Part shown: positions 1-7,477 of the stretch, in pieces | Layout of the letters: each line of letters begins with the position of its first letter | Numbering within the stretch: the first letter of the stretch is position 1 | Source of the DNA: Solihabitans fulvus | Lineage (GTDB): Bacteria > Actinomycetota > Actinomycetes > Mycobacteriales > Pseudonocardiaceae | Assembly: GCF_008386585.1 (NCBI RefSeq) | Contig: NZ_VUOB01000056.1 | Span: 1-64,000 of the forward strand | Reading direction: 5' to 3' | Length of the DNA stretch: 64,000 nucleotides | The notes under the pieces: generated by a model | The model's database searches: none | What the model saw: the letters and a program-made list of their open reading frames with translations, nothing else | Told to the model about the DNA's origin: nothing | Position numbers and translations under genes: made by a program

Positions 1-101
1 TCGAGCTCGGCAGTGGAAAGGAAAGCTGACCAAGCCTGGGGTCCCCGTGACCCGGTGCCCAGCGAAACCGGGCGCCCTGTCGGCGGTCCGGTACGGCGTG
101 G

Positions 102-1517
102 TCAGGAGCGCGGCTCCCCGAACCACTGTCGAAGTGTCCGTTCGAGGTCCTGCTGATCGCCGCCCGCCCACACCACGTGGCCGTCCGGACGCAGCAGCAC
201 CGCGTCGACGTCCAGCTGCTCGGTTCGGTCCACGACCAGGTCCACTCGGTCCGCCCAGCCGCCGACCGACAGTCCTCGGTCGCTCTGGTCCAGCAGTAGG
301 CCCCGCCCTTCGTGCAGCAGTTCGTACAGCCTGCCGTCCTTGAGGTCGACGTCTCGCAGGCGGCCACCGACCAACGGGTGGTCGCCTGCGAGGTCGTAGC
401 GGACCTCGACCGCCGTGATCATCGCCGCGAGGTGGCGGCTGACCTCGTCGAGGTCGAGCAGCTCGGAAACCAGCTCCCACAACGGGTTCGACTGTTCGGT
501 GTCGAACATCAACAGGTTCTGCGCGCGGGTGTTGGCCAGCACCCGCGCGCCGACCGGGTGGCGCTCGGTGTGGTAGGTGTCCAGCAGGCCGTCCGGCGCC
601 CAGCCGTTGATCTCCGCGGCCAGCTTCCAACCCAGGTTGAACGCGTCCTGGATACCGAGGTTGAGGCCCTGGCCACCGGCCGGCACGTGGATGTGGGCGG
701 CGTCGCCCGCCAACAGGACCCTGCCGACGCGGTAGCGCTCGATTTGCCTGCTTGCGGTGCCGAAGCGGGAGAGCCAGCGCGGCGAGTGCGCGCCGAAGTC
801 GCTTCCGACGACCGAACGCAACCGGGCCTTGAGTTCGTCCAGCGTCGGCGGCGTCTCGCGGTCCTCGGTGATGTCGGCCGCGTTCACCGTGACCCGCCAC
901 AGCTCCCTGCCGATCCGGTAGCTGAGGAAGAAGCCCGGCAGGTTCCTCGGGAAGCCCACGGGCGGCCGCTCGGTGACCTCGACGTCGCCGAGCAGCATGT
1001 CCATTTCCGATGGCCTGCCAGGGAACTCGACGCCGAGCAACCGCCGAATCACGCTGCGGCCGCCGTCGCAGCCGACCAGGTAGCGCGCCCTCAGCTGGTC
1101 ACCGCCGGACAGGTGCGCGGTGACCCCCTCGTCGTCCTGGCTCAGGCCGATGACCTCGTGGCCTCGGCGGATGTCCGCGCCCAGCTCGTCGGCCCGCTCC
1201 TCCAACAGCTCCTCGGTGATCGCCTGCGGGGTGGCCAGCATGAACGGGTGCGCGGTGTCCAGCAGGTCGTAGCGCAGCTTGACTATGCCGGCGAAGTGAC
1301 CGACGTCGGCCTGCTGGCGAGTCCTGGCCCGGAACCTCTCCAGCAGGCCGCGCTGGTCGAGGATCTCCACGCTGCGCACGTGCAGGCCCATCGCGCGGGA
1401 CTGGCCGGACGGCTCGGTGAACCGTTCCAGTACAACCGTTCGCACGCCTGCCAGCCGCAGTTCGCTGGCCAGCATCAACCCGGTCGGGCCGCCACCTACG
1501 ATCAGAACGTCGATCAC
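102..1517 (-). CDS. rox: FAD-dependent aromatic monooxygenase, rifampicin monooxygenase (Rox)-like
   Basis: A 471-residue class A flavoprotein hydroxylase. The N terminus carries the Rossmann FAD motif GGGPTGLM (about residues 8-15), then GQSRAMGLHVRS, a central YLVGCDGGRSVIRR (DG fingerprint) and the second FAD motif GDAAHIHVPAGGQGLN. The length and these blocks match what I remember of Streptomyces Rox, which N-hydroxylates rifampicin at N2' and linearises the ansa bridge with NADPH and O2. The start is a GTG. It is the last gene of a minus-strand group with a HelR-like ATPase and a glycosyltransferase, which favours antibiotic inactivation over a biosynthetic role. A strong inverted repeat lies 26 bp before the start. 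Substrate identity is inferred; related enzymes hydroxylate aromatic polyketides. Confidence 0.85.
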   Translation of the reverse strand: MIDVLIVGGGPTGLMLASELRLAGVRTVVLERFTEPSGQSRAMGLHVRSVEILDQRGLLERFRARTRQQADVGHFAGIVKLRYDLLDTAHPFMLATPQAITEELLEERADELGADIRRGHEVIGLSQDDEGVTAHLSGGDQLRARYLVGCDGGRSVIRRLLGVEFPGRPSEMDMLLGDVEVTERPPVGFPRNLPGFFLSYRIGRELWRVTVNAADITEDRETPPTLDELKARLRSVVGSDFGAHSPRWLSRFGTASRQIERYRVGRVLLAGDAAHIHVPAGGQGLNLGIQDAFNLGWKLAAEINGWAPDGLLDTYHTERHPVGARVLANTRAQNLLMFDTEQSNPLWELVSELLDLDEVSRHLAAMITAVEVRYDLAGDHPLVGGRLRDVDLKDGRLYELLHEGRGLLLDQSDRGLSVGGWADRVDLVVDRTEQLDVDAVLLRPDGHVVWAGGDQQDLERTLRQWFGEPRS

Positions 1518-1542
1518 TGTTCCCCCGGTTTCACGGCGTCGA

Positions 1543-1580
1543 GTTCGGTGCCAACGGTGAACTCAACGTTGGCACCGAAC
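1543..1580 (-). terminator. Perfect 14-bp inverted repeat between the HelR-like and Rox-like genes
   Basis: GTTCGGTGCCAACG is followed after 10 nt by its exact complement CGTTGGCACCGAAC. The hairpin begins about 10 nt after the stop codon of the ATPase gene and ends 26 nt before the monooxygenase start. There is no U-run, which is common for actinomycete terminators. It could end the ATPase transcript, attenuate read-through into the monooxygenase gene, or be an operator. Confidence 0.55.
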
Positions 1581-1589
1581 CCGATGTTG

Positions 1590-3794
1590 TCAAGCGTGCG
1601 CCGACTCGTGCGTCGCCCCGGTCTCGGTGAGCACGGTCAGGGCACTCGGCAACGGGCCCTGGTGCAGGATGCCGAGGCGTTGGGTGGCGCGGGTGAGCGC
1701 GACGTACAGTTCCGCCGCGCCGCGTGGGCCGTCGGCGAGGATCCGTTCCGGCGCAACGACCAGGACGGCGTCGAACTCAAGGCCCTTCGTCTCCGACGCC
1801 GCGACCGCGCCAGGCACGTCCGGCGGTCCGATCACGACGCTGGTGCCCTCGCGGCCGGCCTCGGCCCGGGTGAACTCCTCGATGGCGGCGGACAGTTCGT
1901 CCTCGGTGACCAGCCTCGACCACGGCTGGACGCCGCACGCGCGGACCGACTCCGGCGGCTGGACGTCGGGTGCGAACTCGGCGAGCACCGCGGCGGCGAC
2001 GGACATGATCTCCGCAGGGGTGCGGTAGTTCACCGTCAGCGACCGGTAGACCCAGCGGCCGGGCACGTACGGCTCCAGCATCGCGCCCCACGAGGTCGCC
2101 CCGGCCGCCGACCGGCGTTGGGCCAGATCGCCGACCACCGTGAAGGATCGGCCGGGACAGCGCCGCATCAGCACCCGCCAGTCCATTTCGGACAGTTCCT
2201 GCGCTTCGTCGACCACGACGTGCCGGTAGGTCCAGTCCCGGTCCGCGGCGGCGCGTTCGACGAGTTCGCGGGTGTCCTGCTCGACGAACCGGTCCGCCAG
2301 GTCCTCGCCGTAGAGCAGGTCCGTGGCGAACAGATGGTCCTCGTCGTCCATCGAGTCCTTGCGGTCGACGAGGAGGTCCATCGCGCCGGCGGCGTACTCG
2401 GCCTCGGCCTTCCGCTCGCGGTCGGCGGCCTGCTCGGCGGCCCGGTCGGTCGCCTTGTCGCGGCCGAGCAGGTCGACCAGCTCGTCGAGCAGCGGCACGT
2501 CCGACACCGTCCAGGCGTCGCCGACGGCGCGCGACAGCGCAGGGTCGGCGCCGGCTGCGCGCAGCCGTTCCTCGGACGCGTACAGCGGCGCCAACAGGGT
2601 TTCCGGCGTCAGCACCGGCCAGAGCTCGTCGAGCGCGGCGGTGAACGCGTCGTCGACCGCCAGCTCCCTGAGCAGGTCCGCCCGCATCTGCTCCCAGGCC
2701 TCGCGGTCCGACCGGGTCAGCCAACCCCGGCCGATCCTGGCTATCGCGCGCTCGGTGAGCACGTAGGTGAGGATCTCGGTGAACACCGTGCGGGCCTCGT
2801 TGTGCGGCAGCCCGCTCGCGCGCGCCTCGTCCCTGGCCCACTCCGCGGTCTCGGCGTCGATCCGCACCGTTGTGTCGCCCAGGTCGATCGGCAGCGGCTG
2901 CTCAGGCAGCCGCTGCCGATCGGCGATCGCCGCACTGAGCACGTCGAGGATCTTCAGCGAACCCTTGAGCCGCACGGCTTCCGGGGTGTCCTCGGCGGTG
3001 ACGCGCAGGCCTGGCACGAGGCCGCCGGTGGTCGTGAACACCACGTCGGACTCGCCGAGCGAGGGCAGCACGCGGCCGATGTGGTTCAAGAACGCCGGGT
3101 TCGGCCCGACCACGAGCACACCGTGGCGTTCCATCCGCTCCCGCTGGGTGTAGAGCAGGTACGCGACGCGGTGCAGCGCCACCACGGTCTTCCCTGTGCC
3201 GGGGCCGCCCTCGATCACCAGCACCCCGGGGTGGTCGAGCCGGATGATCTCGTCCTGCTCGGCCTGGATCGTCGCGACGATGTCGCGCATCCCCTCACCG
3301 CGCGGCGCGTTGACGGCCGCGAGCAGGGCCGCGTCCCCTCGTTCGGCATCACCGGGACGGCCGAGCACCTCGTCGGTGAAGTCGACCACCCGCCGCCCAC
3401 GGGTGTGGAACTGGCGGCGGCGACGCATGTTCTCCGGGGACGCGGCGGTGGCGACGTAGAAGGCGCGCGACGCGGGCGCCCGCCAGTCGAGCAACACCGG
3501 TTCGTACTCGTTGTCCTGGTCGAAAAGGCCGATCCGGCCGACGTAGGAATGCTCGCCAGACAGGGTGTCCAGCCGGCCGAAGCACAGCCCGCTGTCGGCC
3601 ACGTCGAGCCGCTTGGCCTCCTTGGCCAGCGCGCGCACCTCGTCGTCCCGTTCCATGGGTGTCCCGCCGGTTCCGCGCAACGCCGCCGTGTACCCGCCCT
3701 TCACCCGCGCGCGCTCGGCGTCGAGCCGCGCGTAGAGCCCGGCAACGTAGTCCCGCTCGGACCGCAGTTCGTCTTCGTACCCCTGATCTGACAC
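1590..3794 (-). CDS. helR: HelD/HelR-family RNA polymerase-associated ATPase
   Basis: A 734-residue UvrD-like superfamily 1 ATPase. The N-terminal 60 residues (ELRSERDYVAGLYARLDAER) are predicted coiled coil, the arm that HelD proteins push into the RNA polymerase secondary channel. Walker A GGPGTGKT lies near residues 196-203, followed by helicase-type motifs (VVDEAQEL, GDLAQRR, YVALTRATQRLG). HelD recycles stalled RNA polymerase; the HelR branch displaces rifamycins from it. An in-frame ATG exists at 3842, but the GTG at 3794 has the sequence GTGAGG 5 nt upstream and fits family N termini, so it is preferred. Location between a glycosyltransferase and a Rox-like gene supports HelR rather than housekeeping HelD. 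The assignment to that branch is inferred. Confidence 0.85.
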   Translation of the reverse strand: MSDQGYEDELRSERDYVAGLYARLDAERARVKGGYTAALRGTGGTPMERDDEVRALAKEAKRLDVADSGLCFGRLDTLSGEHSYVGRIGLFDQDNEYEPVLLDWRAPASRAFYVATAASPENMRRRRQFHTRGRRVVDFTDEVLGRPGDAERGDAALLAAVNAPRGEGMRDIVATIQAEQDEIIRLDHPGVLVIEGGPGTGKTVVALHRVAYLLYTQRERMERHGVLVVGPNPAFLNHIGRVLPSLGESDVVFTTTGGLVPGLRVTAEDTPEAVRLKGSLKILDVLSAAIADRQRLPEQPLPIDLGDTTVRIDAETAEWARDEARASGLPHNEARTVFTEILTYVLTERAIARIGRGWLTRSDREAWEQMRADLLRELAVDDAFTAALDELWPVLTPETLLAPLYASEERLRAAGADPALSRAVGDAWTVSDVPLLDELVDLLGRDKATDRAAEQAADRERKAEAEYAAGAMDLLVDRKDSMDDEDHLFATDLLYGEDLADRFVEQDTRELVERAAADRDWTYRHVVVDEAQELSEMDWRVLMRRCPGRSFTVVGDLAQRRSAAGATSWGAMLEPYVPGRWVYRSLTVNYRTPAEIMSVAAAVLAEFAPDVQPPESVRACGVQPWSRLVTEDELSAAIEEFTRAEAGREGTSVVIGPPDVPGAVAASETKGLEFDAVLVVAPERILADGPRGAAELYVALTRATQRLGILHQGPLPSALTVLTETGATHESAHA

Positions 3795-3866
3795 AGGCCC
3801 CTCACAGCTGCTGAACTGATTTCGACATGGTGGGATCGCCATCGGGCTATGGAGGAAAGCCGTTTC

Positions 3867-5078
3867 CTATCGTTCGAGCAGCAGCCTCGCGGCCACCGCC
3901 GCCCCGTCGGTGCGAATCGTGCCGGCAACGGCCCTCGCTCGCGCGGCGATCCCGGGAGTCAGGGCCGTCTCGAGTGCCGAGGACAGGGACTCGAAGGTCG
4001 GCGTCGGACCGTCGTGCGCCGCGCCGATGCCCAGCTCGGCCACCCGCCCTGCCCAGTATGGCTGGTCCGTCGCCTGGGGGACCACCACCTGGGGCGCGCC
4101 GGCCATGGCGGCCGTCATGGTGGTGCCAGCGCCGCCGTGGTGCACGACGGCGGCCACCCGGCCGAACAGCGCCTGGTGGTTGGCCTCGCCGACGACGAAG
4201 CAGTCGTCGGCGTCGTCGATCAGCGCGAGGTCGGCCCAGCCACGGGAGACGAGCGCGCGGCGGCCCTGCGCGCGGACCGCCTCGACGACCACCGTGGCGA
4301 GGTCCTCGGACGTGCGCATGGGCATGCTGCCGAAGCCCACGTACACCGGTGGCGCGCCGGCCTCCAGGAACGCCACCAGGTCGTCCTGGAGCGGGCGTTC
4401 GTCGGGCAGGGTCCACACACCGGTCTGCACGACGTCGAGGTCCGCGGGCTCCCGCCACGGGTCCAGGGTCGGGTCCGTCGCCAGCCACGGCCGGTCGCCG
4501 ATGACGTGGTGGCGGACGTCGTCCACCGGTGCCATGCCGCTCGCCGCCCGCTGGGTGTTGAGCGCCGCACCGAACAGTGTGTCGATGCTCTCAGCGTCCA
4601 GGTCCCACAGCGCCCGGTTGTCGGTCACCTCCGGCGGGAACGGCCTGCCCGGGTACGCCAGCGGCGGGTGGTGCGGCGACGGCAGGGTGAGCTTCTGGAA
4701 GGCCGCGTACACGTACCGGACGCCGAGCTTCTCGGCCACCGATCGCGCGCCGGCCGCCGCGGGCAGCAGGCCGGTCGCGAGCAGCACGTCACAGCCCTCG
4801 GCCGCCGAGGCGAGCGCGTCGAACTGGCTGGCGATCACCTCGGCCGCGCGCTGGGGCAGGTTCGCCGCCGTGGGCGGCGGCGCCGAGGTGGTCAGCGCGC
4901 GCGCCGACCGGCCGACGGGCACCATCGACACGCCGACACCGGCCAGCCGCTGCGCGAAGTCCTCGTCCGGTGGCGCGCACACCCGCACCTCCGCGCCGAG
5001 TTCCGTCAACCGCACCGCGAGTCCCACCAGGGGTTCGACGTCCCCACGCGACCCATATGTCGACAACACAACACGCAT
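3867..5078 (-). CDS. UGT/YjiC-type glycosyltransferase (GT1), possibly antibiotic-inactivating
   Basis: A 403-residue GT-B fold enzyme. The N-terminal acceptor domain begins MRVVLSTYGSRGDVEP, and the C-terminal nucleotide-sugar domain has PPVYVGFGSMP and the signature HHGGAGTT followed by PQATDQPYWAGRVAELG. It is closest in style to the vancomycin/macrolide glycosyltransferases and to rifampicin-inactivating Rgt enzymes, which transfer glucose from UDP-glucose. ATG start with GGGAG 7 nt upstream. It is the first gene of the group and is followed 72 nt later by the HelR-like gene. The dyad at 5135-5160 lies 57 bp upstream. No macrolide or glycopeptide biosynthesis genes are near. Rifamycin as substrate is inferred only from context; macrolide inactivation is an alternative. 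Confidence 0.8.
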   Translation of the reverse strand: MRVVLSTYGSRGDVEPLVGLAVRLTELGAEVRVCAPPDEDFAQRLAGVGVSMVPVGRSARALTTSAPPPTAANLPQRAAEVIASQFDALASAAEGCDVLLATGLLPAAAGARSVAEKLGVRYVYAAFQKLTLPSPHHPPLAYPGRPFPPEVTDNRALWDLDAESIDTLFGAALNTQRAASGMAPVDDVRHHVIGDRPWLATDPTLDPWREPADLDVVQTGVWTLPDERPLQDDLVAFLEAGAPPVYVGFGSMPMRTSEDLATVVVEAVRAQGRRALVSRGWADLALIDDADDCFVVGEANHQALFGRVAAVVHHGGAGTTMTAAMAGAPQVVVPQATDQPYWAGRVAELGIGAAHDGPTPTFESLSSALETALTPGIAARARAVAGTIRTDGAAVAARLLLER

Positions 5079-5134
5079 TCAGCGACTCCCGTTTCCGCAG
5101 CTTCTGGGCTTGGCCGACGAATTCTGCGGCATGA

Positions 5135-5160
5135 CCGGGGTCTTGCCACAAGTCCCCCGG
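5135..5160 (-). promoter_or_regulatory. Candidate rifamycin-associated element (RAE)-like dyad
   Basis: Read toward the glycosyltransferase gene, the core is CTTGTGGCAAG, flanked by GGGG-A on the left and A-CCCC on the right, giving an imperfect inverted repeat of about 21 bp centred at 5147. From memory the published RAE is a 19-bp inverted repeat with a CTTG-CGG-CAAG core and G/C flanks, so the match is close. A TAACGT hexamer lies just upstream on the same strand. I could not check the consensus. Confidence 0.65.
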
Positions 5161-5179
5161 TGCGCTATACGTTAGTAGT

Positions 5180-5205
5180 GGAGAGGAGTGGGTGACCTCC
5201 TCTCC
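5180..5205. other. Perfect 9-bp inverted repeat in the divergent intergenic region
   Basis: GGAGAGGAG (5180-5188) and CTCCTCTCC (5197-5205) are exact complements around an 8-nt loop. It lies beside the RAE-like dyad between the divergent glycosyltransferase and S9 peptidase genes, so it may be an operator for either promoter. The rest of 5079-5351 shows no further gene. Confidence 0.4.
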
Positions 5206-5351
5206 CGTTCTCGTCCGCTCGGACGGACACACACTCTCGGTAGTCTCGGTGCCACACGTCAGCGGGTGGCCTGGCGTGCGCGTCGGTCGGTGTCAGCCGG
5301 ATATCAGCGATCGCTCAAGCACCCGTCAGGGCGCCCGGCGATGGTCGGCCC

Positions 5352-7454
5352 ATGCAGACGACACGACTTGACGCCTCCGCGTACCGAACCGCCGAACAGC
5401 TGTTGCGGCACAACCGCGCCACCCTCGTCCGCGGCGACACGGTCACGCCGCAGTGGATCGACGGCGGCGCCCGCTTCTGGTATCCGGCCGACACTCCCGA
5501 CGGCCGGCAGCTCGTCATCGTGGACCCGGCGGCGCGGACCGTGGAACCGGCGCCCGACCCGGCCGCGTTGGTCGCGGGCGCGGCCGGCGGCAACCCGCTG
5601 GAGATTCCCTCGCCGGACGGCAGGTTCGTGGTGTTCCGGCGCGGTTACGACCTGTGGGCCCGTGGCGAGGGCAGGGAGTGGCCGCTGACCTCCGACGGTG
5701 ACGCGGACCACGACTACGGCGCCAGCCCGGACTACTTCATGTACTCCATCGCGCTGACCAGGCTGGGGCTGCCGCACGCGCCGCCCGCCGTCGTCTGGTC
5801 GCCGGACTCGACGCGGGTGCTGACGCATCGGACCAACCAGGAGGGTGTCCGGCGGACGTACTCGGTCGAGTCGATGCCGGCCGACGGCGGGGCGCCCCGG
5901 TTGCGCGACAAGCGGTCCGCGTTCCCCGGCGACGACCGCATGCAGCTCGCGGAGTTCGTCGTGCTCGATGTCACGGCCGGCACCGTGCTGCGGGCCGAGG
6001 CGGAGCCGGTGGAGATGCCGGCGATGTCGCCGATCTTCCTGAAGTTGGCCTGGTGGGCGGAGGACGGCTCGGCGGTGTACTACCTCCGCTCGCCGCGCGA
6101 GGGGCACGCCCTGTCGCTGCACCGGCTCGACCCGGACACCGGCGAGGTGCGGACCGTGCTGACCGAGACCGGGGACACCAGGGTCGAAGCCGGCCAACAA
6201 CCGTTGCTTGGTCCCGTTGTCCGGATCATCGCGGGCGGCGACGAGGTGCTGTGGTACTCGCAGCGCGACGGGTGGGGGCACCTCTATCGCCACGGCACCC
6301 GCGCCGGCGAGCCGCTCGGGCGGGTCACCTCGGGACAGTGGGCGGTGCAACGGATCCTGCGCGTCGATGAGGACCGGCGGATGGTCTACTTCCTGGCCGC
6401 CGGCCTGGTCGCGGCGGATCCGTACCGCCGGTCGGTGTGCCGGGTCGGGCTGGACGGCACCGGCTTCGCGATGGTCACCGACGACGACCTGGACCACGTG
6501 GTCACCGTGTCGCCCAACGGGGAGTACTTCCTCGACTCCGCCTCAACCACCGACACCCCGCCGGTCACCGTGGTGCGGGACTGGGCGGGCCGGGTCCTCG
6601 TCGAGGTGGCGCGCGCCGACGTCAGCGCGCTCGCCGCGACGGGCTGGACCCCGCCGGAGCGGTTCAGGGTGCTCGCGGCCGACGGCGAGACCGAGGTCTA
6701 CGGACTGTTGTACCGGCCGCACGGGTTCGACCCGGCCAGGCGCTACCCGGTCATCGACCACGCCTATCCGATACCGATGATGACCAGGGTGAGCCCGAGC
6801 TTCGATCCCGGCTGGCACGGCTACGACGCGGAGGCGTTGGCGGCACTGGGTTTCGCGGTGATCGCCGTGGACGGGCGCGGCACACCCGGGAGGGACAGGG
6901 CGTTTCACGACGCCTCCTACCAACGGATGGCCGACGCGTGCGGGCTCGCCGACCATGTGGCCGCGCTGACGCAGCTGGCAGCGGCGCACCCCTGGTTGGA
7001 CACCGACCAGGTGGGGATGCTCGGCATCTCGGCGGGCGGGTTCGCCACGGTGCGGGCGATGGCTGACTATCCCGACGTCTTCACGGTCGGTGTCGCCCAG
7101 TCCGGTCTGCACGACTTCCGTTACGGCGACCCGGGAAGCGCGCAGATGTACGGGCCATACGACGAGCGGGTCGCCGCGCTGGCGTCCAATGTGGACGCTG
7201 CGGGAAAGGTGGTCGGCAAGTTGCTGCTCGTGCACGGCGGACTGGACGACCAGGTGTCGCCCGACCTGACCCTGCGGCTGGTCGAGCGGCTGGTGGCCGA
7301 GGACAAGGACTTCGAGCTGCTGATCGTCCCCGGGGCAGAACACGTGTACCTGGGCTATGAGCACTACGTCAACCGGCGCACGTGGGACTTCCTGGTGCGC
7401 GCCCTGCTTGGGGTCGAGCCGCCGGCCGGCTACCGCCTCACGCCGGTCGGGTAG
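5352..7454 (+). CDS. S9 family serine peptidase (DPP IV / prolyl oligopeptidase type)
   Basis: A 700-residue cytoplasmic-looking peptidase without a signal peptide. Residues 1 to about 430 form a beta-propeller of the DPP IV N-terminal type (WSPDSTRVL blades). The C-terminal alpha/beta hydrolase carries a catalytic triad in the expected order: Ser560 in GISAGG, Asp633 in GGLDDQV and His664 in GAEHVYLG. Such enzymes remove dipeptides, often after proline. The ATG at 5352 is the first plausible start; no clear ribosome binding site precedes it. It is divergent from the resistance cassette and converges with the AfsR-like regulator, leaving a gap of only 23 bp. Substrate unknown. Confidence 0.85.
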   Translation: MQTTRLDASAYRTAEQLLRHNRATLVRGDTVTPQWIDGGARFWYPADTPDGRQLVIVDPAARTVEPAPDPAALVAGAAGGNPLEIPSPDGRFVVFRRGYDLWARGEGREWPLTSDGDADHDYGASPDYFMYSIALTRLGLPHAPPAVVWSPDSTRVLTHRTNQEGVRRTYSVESMPADGGAPRLRDKRSAFPGDDRMQLAEFVVLDVTAGTVLRAEAEPVEMPAMSPIFLKLAWWAEDGSAVYYLRSPREGHALSLHRLDPDTGEVRTVLTETGDTRVEAGQQPLLGPVVRIIAGGDEVLWYSQRDGWGHLYRHGTRAGEPLGRVTSGQWAVQRILRVDEDRRMVYFLAAGLVAADPYRRSVCRVGLDGTGFAMVTDDDLDHVVTVSPNGEYFLDSASTTDTPPVTVVRDWAGRVLVEVARADVSALAATGWTPPERFRVLAADGETEVYGLLYRPHGFDPARRYPVIDHAYPIPMMTRVSPSFDPGWHGYDAEALAALGFAVIAVDGRGTPGRDRAFHDASYQRMADACGLADHVAALTQLAAAHPWLDTDQVGMLGISAGGFATVRAMADYPDVFTVGVAQSGLHDFRYGDPGSAQMYGPYDERVAALASNVDAAGKVVGKLLLVHGGLDDQVSPDLTLRLVERLVAEDKDFELLIVPGAEHVYLGYEHYVNRRTWDFLVRALLGVEPPAGYRLTPVG

Positions 7455-7477
7455 TTCCCGGCCGCTGTTAGGAGCTC

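Noticed and set aside
1..101. Gene at the left edge
   Set aside because: The first 101 bp lie downstream of the Rox-like stop codon and show no supported ORF; the frame at 47-343 is a shadow.
312..3791. Very long plus-strand open frame opposite the resistance cassette (over 1100 codons)
   Set aside because: It is antisense to two genes with clear families; its translation is Arg/Val/Gly-rich with no motif. High G+C opens such shadow frames throughout the window (also 5304-6497 minus, 7778-9949 plus, 18199-20811 plus).
3853..3868. AGGAAA-GCCG-TTTCCT as a second RAE in front of the HelR-like gene
   Set aside because: It lacks the CTTG/CAAG core, has arms of only 6 bp, and overlaps the end of the glycosyltransferase coding sequence.
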